A stretch of DNA of 46,927 nucleotides from an uncultured Lachnospiraceae bacterium (GCA_900317755.1 ONHZ01000036.1:1-46927), one strand, 5' to 3'; shown: positions 34,562 through 44,470, numbered from the stretch's first letter. Notes: generated from the sequence alone by a model not told the origin. Program-made: numbers and translations.

Positions 34562-35164
34562 TCACTGTAATGATCCCTTGGTAGACAATGTTCCCGTAAT
34601 CCTTGGGTCAATCGTGACAGCTTCATCAAGTGCCTTTGCAAAAGCCTTGAACATGGCTTCAATGATGTGGTGTGCATTCTCGCCACTCATTACTTTGATA
34701 TGTAAGTTCATACCTGCATTTTCAGCAACGGCAAGGAAAAATTCCTTGACCATCTCGGTATCAAAATAGCCAACTCTTTCGACCCTGAACTCATAATCAA
34801 AGCCTAAATATGGTCTTCCGGAAAGATCAATTGCACAGGCAATCAGCGCATCATCCATCGGAAGCATGACTGAGCCAAAACGCCTGATACCCGCTTTGTC
34901 ACCGAGAGCCTTATTGATAGCCTGGCCAAGAACGATGCCAACATCTTCAATCGTGTGGTGGCAGTCAACATAGAGGTCGCCGTCGCATTTTGCCTTCAGG
35001 TCAAAAAATCCGTGCCTTGAAAATGCGGAAAGCATGTGGTCAAAAAAACCAATTCCGGTATTTATTTCGGACTCGCCTGTACCGTCAAGATTAATTGAAA
35101 GAGAAATGTCAGTTTCCCTTGTTTTTCTTGCGATTTCAGCCGTTCTTTTCTTTGTGACAGCCAT
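34562..35164 (-). CDS. hisB: Imidazoleglycerol-phosphate dehydratase
   Basis: HisB performs step 6 of histidine synthesis with two manganese ions. The product has [14 protein letters not shown], the metal motif [11 protein letters not shown], and [15 protein letters not shown]. The frame is open to 35239, but ATG 35164, with GGGAG upstream, gives a typical 200-residue monofunctional HisB. It starts 23 bp after the hisD stop. Confidence 0.95.
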   Translation of the reverse strand: MAVTKKRTAEIARKTRETDISLSINLDGTGESEINTGIGFFDHMLSAFSRHGFFDLKAKCDGDLYVDCHHTIEDVGIVLGQAINKALGDKAGIRRFGSVMLPMDDALIACAIDLSGRPYLGFDYEFRVERVGYFDTEMVKEFFLAVAENAGMNLHIKVMSGENAHHIIEAMFKAFAKALDEAVTIDPRITGTLSTKGSLQ

Positions 35165-35187
35165 AATTTTCTCCCTGAATTCTAATA

Positions 35188-36480
35188 CTACTCGAAACGT
35201 ACCGCGATTGAGTTTGCATGTGCAGTCAGCTGCTCGCACTTTGCAAAGGTCTCGATATCCGTGTGAATCTTCTCAAGCGCATCCCTTGAATAAGAAATAA
35301 TGCTTGATTTCTTGATGAAGTCATCAACAGAAAGTGCTGAGAAGAATCTTGCCGTGCCGCCTGTTGGAAGCACGTGGTTTGGTCCTGCAAAATAATCTCC
35401 AAGCGGTTCAGATGAATATGCGCCGAGGAAGATTGCGCCGGCATTCTTGATTCTCGTCATGTCTGAGAAAGGATCCTTTGTGACGATTTCAAGATGCTCT
35501 GATGCAACTGCATTTACGAGGTCATAAGCTTCCTCCATATCGCTTGCGACAAGAAGATGTCCGAAATTCTCTAAGGATTTTGAAATGATTTCTTTCCTTG
35601 AAAGCTGTGGTACGAAGCCTTCGATTTCGGTCTTTACCTTTTCAGCAAAATCCTTTGATGTTGTTACAAGGATTGCGCTTGCCATCTCGTCATGCTCTGC
35701 CTGTGAAAGAAGGTCGGCAGCGATGTAGCGTGGATTTGCGCTCTCATCTGCGAGTACGCAGATTTCAGAAGGACCTGCAACTGAGTCGATTGATACATTT
35801 CCAAATACTGCCTTCTTTGCAAGGGCAACATATACATTTCCAGGTCCGACGATCTTGTCGACCTTCTGGATGGATTCTGTACCGAATGCCATTGCTGCGA
35901 TTGCCTGTGCTCCGCCGACCTTGTAGATGACATCTGCACCAGCCTCATGTGCTGCGACAAGCGTGGAATCAGCAACCTTGCCGTCTTTTCCCGGAGGCGT
36001 GCACATATAGATATGCTCTACGCCGGCAACCTTTGCAGGAACGATGTTCATGAGGACGGATGAAGGATAAACTGCCTTTCCGCCTGGAACATAAACACCG
36101 ACATTTTCAAGAGGGATGACTTTCTGACCTAAAATAATGCCATCGCCTGTCGTAAACCAGCCGTTCTGTTTCTGCTTTTCATGGTAGGAACGGATGCTGA
36201 CAAGTGCCTTTCTAATAACATCGAGAAGGTCTTTTGAAACCGTCTCATACGCTTCCTTTATTTCATCATCTGTGACAATGAGTTTTGAAGGGTCCATATC
36301 GACACCGTCGAATTTCTTCGTGTATGAGAAAAGAGCCTTGTCACCATTTTCTGCCACGTCTGAAACGATATCCTTCACACCCTCTTCATAGGAAGCATAT
36401 TTTGAAAGGCCTCTGCCCTTTATTTCGCTAATTACTTTTTCCTTATTTTTACTGTCAATTAATTCAATTTCAAGACTCAT
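35188..36480 (-). CDS. hisD: Histidinol dehydrogenase
   Basis: HisD makes the last two oxidations to histidine, using zinc and NAD. The 430-residue protein has [32 protein letters not shown], and the signature with [15 protein letters not shown] and DLLSQAEHD, plus EHLEI near the C-terminus. The frame extends to 36531, but ATG 36480 after AGAGGTG gives the correct start MSLEIELID. Confidence 0.95.
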   Translation of the reverse strand: MSLEIELIDSKNKEKVISEIKGRGLSKYASYEEGVKDIVSDVAENGDKALFSYTKKFDGVDMDPSKLIVTDDEIKEAYETVSKDLLDVIRKALVSIRSYHEKQKQNGWFTTGDGIILGQKVIPLENVGVYVPGGKAVYPSSVLMNIVPAKVAGVEHIYMCTPPGKDGKVADSTLVAAHEAGADVIYKVGGAQAIAAMAFGTESIQKVDKIVGPGNVYVALAKKAVFGNVSIDSVAGPSEICVLADESANPRYIAADLLSQAEHDEMASAILVTTSKDFAEKVKTEIEGFVPQLSRKEIISKSLENFGHLLVASDMEEAYDLVNAVASEHLEIVTKDPFSDMTRIKNAGAIFLGAYSSEPLGDYFAGPNHVLPTGGTARFFSALSVDDFIKKSSIISYSRDALEKIHTDIETFAKCEQLTAHANSIAVRFE

Positions 36481-36549
36481 GATGCACCTCTGACAAATTA
36501 TCACTATATCTAAAATTTCTGAACTTTTCATTTCCTGATGTCGGAAAAA

Positions 36550-37200
36550 TCAACTCAGGCATTTATCCCGCCAGTCATTGATAATCTTTGTAATCCTGTC
36601 ATTCTTCATACGCATAGAAACCTGGTTTACAACCATTCTGGCTGAAAGCGGACATACCTCTTCAAGAACGACAAGTCCGTTTTCTTTCAGCGTTGAGCCG
36701 GTCTCAACGATATCGCAGATGACATCTGAAAGCCCGACGATTGGCGCAAGCTCTACAGAACCGTTAAGCTTAATGATTTCAACTGTCTGGTTCTTTTCAT
36801 TGTAGAAATAATCCTTGCAGATCTTCGGGTACTTCGTAGCGACCTTGATTCGCTCACGTCCTTTAAGAAGCTCTGCCGCTTCTTTAGGTCCCGCGATACA
36901 CATGCGGCATTTTCCAAAGCCTAAGTCCATGACCTCAAAGATGTTTCTGTTTTCTTCGAGAATCGTGTCCTCTCCGACAATCCCGATGTCGGCAGCACCG
37001 TATTCAACGTAGGTCGGAACATCTGGTCCCTTTGCAAGGAAGAACTTGCATTTATTTTTTTCGTCTGTAAATATCAGTTTTCTCGTGTTCTTGTCTAGGA
37101 TTTCCTCGCAGTCAAGCCCAATGCTCATCAGACATTCTGCAGCATGTCGTGCAAGCCTTCCTTTTCCAAGAGCAAAAATAAGATAATCGTCCTTTTTCAT
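36550..37200 (-). CDS. hisG: ATP phosphoribosyltransferase, short form
   Basis: HisG starts histidine synthesis from ATP and PRPP. At 216 residues this is the short form, which lacks the C-terminal regulatory domain and needs HisZ. Motifs include FALGKGRLARHA, ADIGIVGEDTI and DVICDIVETGSTL at the PRPP site. GTG 37209 overlaps the hisZ stop, but ATG 37200 has AAGGGTGA at better spacing. The adjacent hisZ confirms the two-subunit enzyme. Confidence 0.94.
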   Translation of the reverse strand: MKKDDYLIFALGKGRLARHAAECLMSIGLDCEEILDKNTRKLIFTDEKNKCKFFLAKGPDVPTYVEYGAADIGIVGEDTILEENRNIFEVMDLGFGKCRMCIAGPKEAAELLKGRERIKVATKYPKICKDYFYNEKNQTVEIIKLNGSVELAPIVGLSDVICDIVETGSTLKENGLVVLEEVCPLSARMVVNQVSMRMKNDRITKIINDWRDKCLS

Positions 37201-37205
37201 TTTAT

Positions 37206-38315
37206 TCACCCTTTGTGATTCAGCTTCACATCAACACCCTGCGCCCTTAGTTCAATTGCTTCCCTGATCTTCTCATCACGGTCTTTGTCAGTATATTCAA
37301 TAGTCTTGGATTTTCTCTCAGACTCAAAAGAAATCCCCTGGCTCCTGACAGCCGTCATCATAGAATCAATGAAAATCGCAAAACCGATAGCCGGTGCGCT
37401 GAAGCCGAAATTATGAAGAAGATTGTCATAACGTCCACCGCTAAGGATGGGCTCGCCGCTTCCATAAGTGTAGCCTGAAATCATGACACCGGTATAATAC
37501 TGCCGCTTGCTGATGAGTGAGAAATCATATGTTACAAACTGATCAGCATCATAAAGCTTAAGAAGACTTTCAAGCTCTATCATTCTTTCAAGTGCTTTGC
37601 GAATGACAGGATAAGGCTTTGAAAGCTTGATAAGCTCCTTCTCATCAGAAATCGAAGTAAAATTCTTTGGAAGGTATTTGAAGAGCTTCTTGATATCAGG
37701 CTCGATTGAAGTCTTTCCAAGGAATTCATCGAGACCGAAGAAATTCTTATTTAAGATCAGGTCTCTGATCTTCTCTTCATCCTCGTAGAGATTTCCATAT
37801 TTAATGAGTCCTCCGAGAAAATCTGCGTGTCCAACTGAAATAATGAAATCAGAAAATCCGACGCTCTCAAGCACATCCTTTGCAAGTGAGATGATTTCAG
37901 CATCTGCTTCAACAGATGAATCATTGATGAGCTCGCAGCCTACTTCGGTGCTCTCATTAAACTGCCCCTTATACGAGGTGCGGTTTACAAATACATTGCC
38001 TGAATATGTAAATCTCAGCGGCTCATCAGAACCATCATGAAGAATCGAAGCCAGACGGCCGATAGAAGGCGTAAAATCCGGTCGAAGAACTAAAGTATTT
38101 CCCTCACGGTCGAAGAATTTGTAAAGATTCCTTGACGGCGTGGTTCCAATTTCCTTTGAAAAAACATCGAAAAACTCAAAGGTCGGCGTCCTGATTCCCT
38201 CATAACCATAAGAAAGAATCCTGTCATTAATCCTCTTCTTTAATATCTCTTCGTCAGTATAGTCTTTTCCATATACATCCCTGACTCCTTCGGGCGTATG
38301 TATTTTTCGATTCAT
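37206..38315 (-). CDS. hisZ: ATP phosphoribosyltransferase regulatory subunit HisZ
   Basis: HisZ is a paralogue of histidyl-tRNA synthetase that lacks tRNA binding and controls short HisG. The 369-residue protein starts TPEGVRDVYG and has FEFFDVF, LRPDFTPSIGRL, and SGGRYDNLLHNFG as class II synthetase motifs, but no anticodon-binding domain. The frame is open to 38435, but ATG 38315 follows AGGAG closely. It is the first gene of the his operon. Confidence 0.92.
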   Translation of the reverse strand: MNRKIHTPEGVRDVYGKDYTDEEILKKRINDRILSYGYEGIRTPTFEFFDVFSKEIGTTPSRNLYKFFDREGNTLVLRPDFTPSIGRLASILHDGSDEPLRFTYSGNVFVNRTSYKGQFNESTEVGCELINDSSVEADAEIISLAKDVLESVGFSDFIISVGHADFLGGLIKYGNLYEDEEKIRDLILNKNFFGLDEFLGKTSIEPDIKKLFKYLPKNFTSISDEKELIKLSKPYPVIRKALERMIELESLLKLYDADQFVTYDFSLISKRQYYTGVMISGYTYGSGEPILSGGRYDNLLHNFGFSAPAIGFAIFIDSMMTAVRSQGISFESERKSKTIEYTDKDRDEKIREAIELRAQGVDVKLNHKG

Positions 38316-38400
38316 CCTGTCTCCTGTTTTGGCTGCCATTAGCCATTGAATGGGCAATATTCTGTATTTTGTGGTAATTTTCACACAAACGCAATCATTA

Positions 38401-38429
38401 CTTTTAACATATAATGCATTGTCTGTCAA
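38401..38429 (-). promoter_or_regulatory. his operon promoter P2
   Basis: On the minus strand TTGACA (38429-38424) and TAAAAG (38406-38401) are 17 bases apart. It lies just downstream of the 38438-38451 dyad. Confidence 0.5.
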
Positions 38430-38437
38430 ACACACGC

Positions 38438-38451
38438 TTTAACGCGCTAAA
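38438..38451. promoter_or_regulatory. Operator-like dyad B upstream of his P2
   Basis: TTTAACGCGCTAAA is a near-perfect palindrome 8 bp upstream of the P2 -35 box. It shares the TTAGC/GCTAA half-site with dyad A at P1. The pattern would suit a TrpR/YerC-type regulator, which is an inference. Confidence 0.5.
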
Positions 38452-38525
38452 ACAAAAATAATTAAGCTGTAATTTAATAATTTAGCACAATAAAGCAGAC
38501 GCAAAACATTAAGTTTAAAGAATGC

Positions 38526-38547
38526 TTTAGCGTGCTAGCATATTAGC
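38526..38547. promoter_or_regulatory. Operator-like dyads A overlapping his P1
   Basis: TTTAGCGTGCTAG (38526-38538) holds TTAGC and GCTAg as inverted half-sites around GT, and the run continues as GCTA-6-TAGC to 38547. The cluster overlaps the -10 box of P1. Confidence 0.5.
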
Positions 38548-38568
38548 ATAGTATCGTAATGCTGTCAA
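38540..38568 (-). promoter_or_regulatory. his operon promoter P1
   Basis: On the minus strand TTGACA (38568-38563) and TAATAT (38545-38540) are 17 bases apart. The leader to hisZ would be about 215 nt. I see no T-box specifier or ORF in 38316-38643. Confidence 0.7.
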
Positions 38569-38643
38569 CAAATAATTATCAACGATTAGCTGATTATTTG
38601 GATATTATTGCAGGTAATGCCTCCTAAGCAGCATGAAAATGAA

Positions 38644-39189
38644 TCAGTCCGTATCAAGATTTCTCTCGGAAATGTCCCGGTTTACCATTTCAAGATAGGG
38701 AATGTAGGCATTTTTGAGATGATCAAAGAAATATTTTGGGTCAAGCTCATCGATTGTGAAGCTCTTCCTCCCGCCCTTTTTCATTCTGTCCCAGAAATAA
38801 TTTGCCTCAGACATCCTCAGATAATAGAATTTATCCTGTTCCGTGAAATGAATTAAGAAAAATCCAATTCCATCCTGCTTTTCAAAATCGTTCATGAACA
38901 CGATCTGATGCTCATGGATGTTCTGAAGCGGAAATGTATCTTTCGCGCATTCCTTTGCATCAAAGCATATAGGAATGCCCTGCGCAACGCCAATATAATC
39001 GACCGTACTCTTCTCATCAAAATACGCCAGCGTAATATGCCTTGTCGCCTTATCGATATTGATAGGCGTGATCGGCGTCGGAATCTTCTGTATGAGGGCG
39101 AGCTGCTTTTCGCGGTACAGTGCATTCGTCCTGTTTATCATGTCTTCCAAGACCGAGCCCCTGAGGCCCCTCGATTCCCATGTTCCCAT
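38644..39189 (-). CDS. recU: Holliday junction resolvase RecU
   Basis: RecU cuts Holliday junctions in Firmicutes. The 181-residue protein has SRGLRGSVLEDMINRTN at the start, IQKIPTPITPINID, the nuclease core AYFDEKSTVDYIGVAQGIPICFDAKE with its acidic metal ligands and lysine, then FPLQNIHEHQ. These cover the whole family pattern. Normally recU is beside the gene for PBP1, which is not seen here. Confidence 0.9.
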   Translation of the reverse strand: MGTWESRGLRGSVLEDMINRTNALYREKQLALIQKIPTPITPINIDKATRHITLAYFDEKSTVDYIGVAQGIPICFDAKECAKDTFPLQNIHEHQIVFMNDFEKQDGIGFFLIHFTEQDKFYYLRMSEANYFWDRMKKGGRKSFTIDELDPKYFFDHLKNAYIPYLEMVNRDISERNLDTD

Positions 39190-39254
39190 TCGTATGCTTT
39201 CTAAATCATATCCAGATATTCAACTCGTTATATTTCAATTACCAAAAAACATTC

Positions 39255-40304
39255 CTATTCATCAATTCCGGAGAATTCCATAATCTTGTAGAAAAGTTCC
39301 ATATCCTTCGCCATAGGCGCCTTGAAATCCCTGCCATCAGAAAGCTTTACTTCATAAGAATGCAGAAACTGCCTCTTTCCAAGCACCTGTAAGAACCTAT
39401 TCGGCAGATGCTCATCAGAAGAAGTAATTTTTCGTATCAACGCCTTATCCCTGTCAGGATTCCCATATTTCATGTCAAAAAGTACATTATGTCCTAGCGA
39501 CTGAAGGTGTGCTCGAATCTGATGCGTTTTTCCAGTGTATAATTTTATCCTGAGTAAAGTAATTCCATTTACACAGGAGACCGGCTCAAAACCTGTCTTT
39601 ATATAGGTTGCACCATTTGATTTATACGCAGAAATACTTACTGAATTTTCACGGTCGTTTTTCGTGAGATAGCCCTCTACATCAAAAGGCTCTTCTATTT
39701 TTCCATAAACAAATGCAAGATAATATTTCTCGATATTCCTTTCAGAAAGTGCTGTGGAAAGATAATTCGCACCTTCATAAGTCTTACCGAAAAGAATAAG
39801 TCCCGATGTATTTCTGTCAAGCCTGTTTGCAACGGAAGGATGAAATGAGCGGAAATCCTCCTGATTCAATTGTCCCGACTTTATCATATAAAGAATCAGA
39901 TCCTCATTCATTGAGAAATCAGTAGGCTTACTCTTCTGGGAAAGTATAAATGGAGGCTTATTTGCGGCGATGATATGTTCATCTTCAAAAATGATGTCAG
40001 GCTTAAAATATTTCGAATCCTGTGACAGCGGATCTTCGTGAGCCTGCCCACTAAGTTCAGAGAATCGTACATCAGAAGCTGCCTCACCCCGCATTTTAGA
40101 AAATGTATCATCAGAAAAAAAGACCTTGACGACATCGCCATCCTTGATTTTCTCGGTGCCATCGGCCTTTTTTCCATTCAAAACGATATTCTTTTTTCGA
40201 AGCATTTTATGAAGAAAGCCATTGTCTGCCGCCTTGAAATAAAGGCTCAAAAACTTGAACAATGACTTTCCTTCTGATGCTTTATTAATTGTTATTTCTT
40301 TCAA
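39255..40304 (-). CDS. RluA-family pseudouridine synthase
   Basis: The 349-residue protein has an N-terminal S4-like domain (about 15-75), then the catalytic domain with the nucleophile aspartate in NRLDRNTSGL, and the GKTHQIRAHLQ motif. It resembles RluC-type enzymes acting on 23S rRNA. An insertion of about 40 residues between S4 and catalytic part (SKMRGEAAS to SKYFKP) is notable. Its start overlaps the coiled-coil gene by 4 bp. Confidence 0.9.
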   Translation of the reverse strand: MKEITINKASEGKSLFKFLSLYFKAADNGFLHKMLRKKNIVLNGKKADGTEKIKDGDVVKVFFSDDTFSKMRGEAASDVRFSELSGQAHEDPLSQDSKYFKPDIIFEDEHIIAANKPPFILSQKSKPTDFSMNEDLILYMIKSGQLNQEDFRSFHPSVANRLDRNTSGLILFGKTYEGANYLSTALSERNIEKYYLAFVYGKIEEPFDVEGYLTKNDRENSVSISAYKSNGATYIKTGFEPVSCVNGITLLRIKLYTGKTHQIRAHLQSLGHNVLFDMKYGNPDRDKALIRKITSSDEHLPNRFLQVLGKRQFLHSYEVKLSDGRDFKAPMAKDMELFYKIMEFSGIDE

Positions 40305-40990
40305 TTTTTGTTGAACAGATCTTCATTGAGTTCAATATCATTGCTATCTGAACTATTTGAAGATTTCTTGCTAAGCTTGTCAAGTGCTGACTCAGATACA
40401 GGTGCTGCCGAATCGCTTGCAGGAGCAGATGAATTCATAACTGTATCTATTGGATTCGGAGAAAGTTCCATTCTGTTCTGCTTTACCGTAGTAAGGTATC
40501 CCTGCATTGAATTTAAGAAGCTGTCTGTAGAAGCCTTCGTGGTATCGATGGAATTTACCAGGATCTCCTGAATATTATTAAGCAGGCTGTCTGTATAAGC
40601 AATAGCTGAAGAACGGATTTCATTTGACTCTGCAGTAGCCTTGTCAACCATCTCCTGAGCCTGCTTTGAAGCAAGATTTACAACTTCATTAGCCTGTGCG
40701 TATGCCTGTTGCATGATCTGGTGCTCAGATACAAGCTCTGTAGTCTGCACTTCAGCATCCTTTATGATCTGATCTGCTTTCTTCTGGGCATCAGCAAGAA
40801 TACCTTCACGGTTATTGATGATCTTCTGGTACTGCTTTATTTCCTGCGGTGTCTTTTCTTTCAGAGCGTCGATATATGACTCGATTTCATCCCTGTTTAC
40901 GATAATCTCGGTGCTTGAGAAAGCCTTTGGCTTGCAGCTATCGATATATTTTTCAATGTCCTCAATAATGCTTTCAATTTCGCTTGTCAT
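40301..40990 (-). CDS. Coiled-coil protein with DivIVA/ATPase-stalk-like middle
   Basis: This 229-residue protein has no membrane segment. Residues 40-140 form a long coiled coil rich in A, E, Q and K (AQKKADQIIKDAEVQTTEL, ASKQAQEMVDKATAES) of the kind found in DivIVA-related and V-ATPase subunit-like proteins. The C-terminal 60 residues are a Ser/Ala/Asp-rich low-complexity tail. It lies between coaD and the RluA gene, with a 4-bp overlap with the latter. Role unknown; a structural or division scaffold is possible. Confidence 0.7.
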   Translation of the reverse strand: MTSEIESIIEDIEKYIDSCKPKAFSSTEIIVNRDEIESYIDALKEKTPQEIKQYQKIINNREGILADAQKKADQIIKDAEVQTTELVSEHQIMQQAYAQANEVVNLASKQAQEMVDKATAESNEIRSSAIAYTDSLLNNIQEILVNSIDTTKASTDSFLNSMQGYLTTVKQNRMELSPNPIDTVMNSSAPASDSAAPVSESALDKLSKKSSNSSDSNDIELNEDLFNKN

Positions 40991-41023
40991 ATTCTCTCCT
41001 TAATAATCATACATGAACAAACC

Positions 41024-41500
41024 TTATTTATATTTAGCCTCTACAAGAGGAACAATCTCTGGCGGTACAAATCTTGAAATATCACCATGATATGAAGCAA
41101 ATTCCTTTACTACAGTAGAACTAAGATAAGAATATTCCATGCCAGTAGCAAGGAAAATGGTTTCCAGTTCTTTATACTCCATATTGTTCGTATGAGCAAG
41201 CTGCAGCTCATATTCAAAATCAGTTGTCGTGCGAAGACCCCTGATCACGATTGTAGCGTTCTTCTCTTTTGCATAATCTACCAAAAGTCCGTCATTTGTA
41301 TCAACACAAACATTTGGCATATCCTTGACAAGGCCTTCCATCATGGAAACTCTCTCTTCTGCAGTGAAAAGAGACTTCTTCGCACTATTCTTCAGAACTA
41401 GTACGATCAGCTTATCAAACATTCCAGCAGAACGCTTTATGATATCTAAGTGTCCTAATGTCACCGGATCAAAGCTTCCCGGATAAATCGCTGTCTTCAC
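41024..41500 (-). CDS. coaD: Phosphopantetheine adenylyltransferase
   Basis: CoaD performs the fourth step of coenzyme A synthesis. The 158-residue protein has [13 protein letters not shown] with the (T/H)xGH motif (T14 and H17), [16 protein letters not shown], and [11 protein letters not shown]. Length is usual. It starts directly after the rsmD stop, a common pairing. Confidence 0.96.
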   Translation of the reverse strand: MKTAIYPGSFDPVTLGHLDIIKRSAGMFDKLIVLVLKNSAKKSLFTAEERVSMMEGLVKDMPNVCVDTNDGLLVDYAKEKNATIVIRGLRTTTDFEYELQLAHTNNMEYKELETIFLATGMEYSYLSSTVVKEFASYHGDISRFVPPEIVPLVEAKYK

Positions 41501-42052
41501 TTATGCTTTCCTCAAAAATATGTGCTTGTTTGTCTTGTATATTTTGACTTTCTCTATATCATAACCATCCGGAATGTGATTTTCAATATCATTTTCACGA
41601 ACGGCTTCGATTATGACAAGACCGTTATCATTTAATATATCTGCTTCTTTAATGGCTGAGAGACAGGTTCTCTCTTCGCCTAAAGCATAAGGCGGATCCA
41701 TATGGATAATGTCAAATTTCTTTCCTGAATATGACCTGACGAAATCAATTGCTTCCCTGCAATAAACCTTTGCATCATCAATGAATCTCGTCTTTTCAAG
41801 ATTCTCATTAATAATTGCAATGGCCTGTTTCTTTGAATCCACAAGGGTAGCAGAAAGTGCACCACGGGATAAAGCCTCGATACCGATCTGTCCGCTTCCA
41901 GCATAAAGATCAAGAAAATTCGAACCTGGAACTTCCATTTGAATCACATTGAAAAGTGTTTCCTTTATCCTGTCCTGTGTAGGTCGTGTAGCCATTCCAT
42001 CGAGTGTTTTCAGAGGAATGCTTCTTCTGGAACCTGCTATTACTCTAATCAT
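41501..42052 (-). CDS. rsmD: 16S rRNA (guanine966-N2)-methyltransferase RsmD
   Basis: RsmD methylates G966 of 16S rRNA. The 183-residue protein has RVIAGSRRSIPL, RPTQDRIKETLFN, the SAM site LDLYAGSGQIGIEALSRGA and the catalytic motif DPPY. It overlaps the pncC gene by 4 bp and abuts coaD. Confidence 0.95.
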   Translation of the reverse strand: MIRVIAGSRRSIPLKTLDGMATRPTQDRIKETLFNVIQMEVPGSNFLDLYAGSGQIGIEALSRGALSATLVDSKKQAIAIINENLEKTRFIDDAKVYCREAIDFVRSYSGKKFDIIHMDPPYALGEERTCLSAIKEADILNDNGLVIIEAVRENDIENHIPDGYDIEKVKIYKTNKHIFLRKA

Positions 42053-42534
42053 GTTTTGATACCATATTTATAAAAAGTGTCTAGGCCAAGCCTGAATGCT
42101 TCTTTGGTAGCTGCAAGTCTGATTGCAGCACGGCTTCCCTTGAAAAAGCATCTTCTGGTAACTACTTTATTTCTGAATGCACAGGAAATATAAACAAGTC
42201 CTACCGGTTTTCCATATTCGCCCTTACCAGGTCCTGCAACACCTGTAGTAGAAAGCGCCATGTCTGACCCCGTCTTCTTCAACGCGCCCAAAGCCATCTG
42301 ACGTGAAACTTCAAGGCTCACAGCCGTGTGTTTTTCAAGAGATTTTTTTGAAACATTTACATCCCTCTCTTTACCAATATCCTGGTATGTGACAAAGCCG
42401 CCTGAAAAAACTGCCGATGAACCCGGAATATCTGTAAGCGCTGCAGCAATCTTACCGCCAGTGCATGATTCAGCGGTAGAAATTGTAAGCTTTCGTAATT
42501 TAAGAATGTTAAAAAGCCTCTGTGCTTCTTTCAT
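42049..42534 (-). CDS. pncC: CinA C-terminal domain amidohydrolase PncC
   Basis: This stand-alone CinA C-terminal domain (161 residues) resembles nicotinamide-nucleotide amidase, which recycles NMN to nicotinate mononucleotide. Family motifs are STAESCTGGKIAAALTDIPGSSAVF, GGFVTY, and STTGVAGPGKGEYGKPVGLVY. The N-terminal CinA domain is absent, as in E. coli YgaD. It overlaps pgsA by 4 bp. Confidence 0.92.
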   Translation of the reverse strand: MKEAQRLFNILKLRKLTISTAESCTGGKIAAALTDIPGSSAVFSGGFVTYQDIGKERDVNVSKKSLEKHTAVSLEVSRQMALGALKKTGSDMALSTTGVAGPGKGEYGKPVGLVYISCAFRNKVVTRRCFFKGSRAAIRLAATKEAFRLGLDTFYKYGIKT

Positions 42535-43115
42535 CCCTGCTCCTTAAGGACATTTTTGTTCTTTACAATATAATCAATGAGGGAAATCACAGTAAGTACA
42601 AGTGAAATCCACATCAGAATCTGTCCTAATATATAGAAGAACATGTTCACTTTGTCAGGTGCGAATACAAGATACTTATTGTCAATAGTAAGAACCATAA
42701 CAATAACAGTCACCATTGAAAATGCAGTCTTGAATTTGCCCCAGTAGCTCGCTGCAATGACAAGGCCGTTCTCTGCAGCGATGAGACGGAAACCGGAAAT
42801 GATGAACTCTCTAGCTACTACGATAAGTACAAAATATACCGGAATCTGTCCCAAATACATAAGACATATAAATGCAGAAACAACAAGAAGCTTGTCTGCA
42901 AGCGGATCCATGAATTTACCGAAATTCGTGATAAGATTTCGGCTTCTTGCTATATGTCCGTCAAGCGCATCAGTAATGGATGCTGCAATGAAAATAATGT
43001 CTGCAATGAGACGCATCACAGGATCAAGATCTGTCCCATGCCAGCATAATAGAAAAATAACAAAAAACGGAATAAGTATGACTCTCGTAACTGTAAGCCT
43101 GTTCGGAAGATTCAT
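42531..43115 (-). CDS. pgsA: CDP-diacylglycerol-glycerol-3-phosphate 3-phosphatidyltransferase
   Basis: PgsA makes phosphatidylglycerol phosphate. The 194-residue membrane protein has the CDP-alcohol phosphatidyltransferase signature, DALDGHIARSRNLITNFGKF followed by MDPLAD, and about five membrane helices. It overlaps rimO and pncC by 4 bp each. Confidence 0.94.
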   Translation of the reverse strand: MNLPNRLTVTRVILIPFFVIFLLCWHGTDLDPVMRLIADIIFIAASITDALDGHIARSRNLITNFGKFMDPLADKLLVVSAFICLMYLGQIPVYFVLIVVAREFIISGFRLIAAENGLVIAASYWGKFKTAFSMVTVIVMVLTIDNKYLVFAPDKVNMFFYILGQILMWISLVLTVISLIDYIVKNKNVLKEQG

Positions 43116-44470
43116 GAAACTAATTCTCCTTTATAATCATATTCGTTTACTTCTCTAATCCTTGCTTTTAATATAGTTCCTGAAATATATTCATGGTCGC
43201 TTTCAATGAAAAGAGTCCCATCAACACCTGGCGCATCTCTGTAGATTCTGGCTGAAAGAACGCCATCTTCAGGCATATATCCTTCAATCATTGCAGGAAA
43301 TGTCTTTCCAACAAGAGATTGATTCTTCTTTAGCGAAATCTCCTTCTGGATAGACATGATTTCGTCGTATCGTCTCTGTGCAGTCTCCTCATCCACCTGG
43401 TTTTCAAAAAAATAAGCTTTTGTGCCCTCTTCCCTTGAATAAGTAAAAGCACCGAGATGGTCGAACTTTACTTCCTTTATGAAAGACTTCAGTTCTTCGA
43501 AATCTTCTTCCGTCTCGCCAGGAAAGCCAACCATGACAGTCGTTCGGATTGCAATGTCAGGAATAAGACCACGCATCTTTTTTATGCCATCGAGAAGATC
43601 TGCTTTCGTCGTCTTCCTGCCCATCTTTTTCAGAATATTGTCCGATGCATGCTGAATCGGAATGTCGATATAGTGAAGGACTTTTTTATTCCAGCGAATG
43701 ACATCAACGACATCCTTTGTCAATTCTTCCGGATACGCATAGAGAAGCCTGATGGCTTCAATCCCATCAATATCAGAAAGCCTGTTGATAAGCTCCGGAA
43801 GACATTTCTTCTTGTAAATATCTGTTCCGTATAGCGTCGTCTCCTGTGCTACAAGGATTAATTCTTTAATCCCATCTGCAGCAAGACCTTCAGCCTCTTT
43901 AATCAGAGACTCCATAGGAACTGAACGGTAAGGTCCCCTGACATAAGGAATCACGCAGTAGGAGCACATCTTGTTGCAGCCCTCAGCAATCTTTAGGTAT
44001 GCATAAGGAATGGGATTTGTCCTGATCCTGCCTTCTGATTCATCCGGAAGTCTTGACAGATCATCCTTCAAAACTACCGGACCATCTTCGTCCGTAGAAT
44101 CAGAAGAAATCCCCTTTCTCTTGAGAATATCTTCTATCATCTCAGGCACTTTGTCGTATGATGAAGTGCCAATGACACCGTCCACTTCAGGGAGGTCAGT
44201 CTTTATCTCATCAGTATATCTCTCTGCCATGCAGCCAGTAACGATGAGTGCTTTTTCATTTCCATCTTCCTTGAGTCTGCCAAAGTCAATAACAGAATTG
44301 ATGCTCTCTTCAAGTGCATCATGAATAAAGCAGCATGTGTTTACAATGACGACATCTGCTGCAGTCTCATCATCTGTAATCTCATAACCGCTTTTGATTA
44401 GAGCCGAAAGCATATGTTCTGTATCAGAGAGATTTTTATCACAGCCAAGAGACTGTACAAATACTTTCAT
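43112..44470 (-). CDS. rimO: Ribosomal protein S12 methylthiotransferase RimO
   Basis: RimO adds a methylthio group to an aspartate of S12 using two iron-sulfur clusters and SAM. The 452-residue protein has N-terminal cluster cysteines (SLGCDKNLSD, NTCCFI, VTGCMAERY), the radical-SAM CNKMCSYC triad with PYVRGPYRS, and a C-terminal TRAM domain. These separate it from MiaB. It overlaps pgsA by 4 bp. Confidence 0.95.
   Translation of the reverse strand: MKVFVQSLGCDKNLSDTEHMLSALIKSGYEITDDETAADVVIVNTCCFIHDALEESINSVIDFGRLKEDGNEKALIVTGCMAERYTDEIKTDLPEVDGVIGTSSYDKVPEMIEDILKRKGISSDSTDEDGPVVLKDDLSRLPDESEGRIRTNPIPYAYLKIAEGCNKMCSYCVIPYVRGPYRSVPMESLIKEAEGLAADGIKELILVAQETTLYGTDIYKKKCLPELINRLSDIDGIEAIRLLYAYPEELTKDVVDVIRWNKKVLHYIDIPIQHASDNILKKMGRKTTKADLLDGIKKMRGLIPDIAIRTTVMVGFPGETEEDFEELKSFIKEVKFDHLGAFTYSREEGTKAYFFENQVDEETAQRRYDEIMSIQKEISLKKNQSLVGKTFPAMIEGYMPEDGVLSARIYRDAPGVDGTLFIESDHEYISGTILKARIREVNEYDYKGELVS

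Noticed and set aside
35598-35930. Long plus-strand open frames opposite the his genes and other minus-strand genes
   Set aside because: They mirror conserved coding sequence on the other strand and have no family features or start signals.
38316-38643. T-box riboswitch in front of the his operon
   Set aside because: I found no recognisable T-box sequence or terminator/antiterminator pair in this leader.
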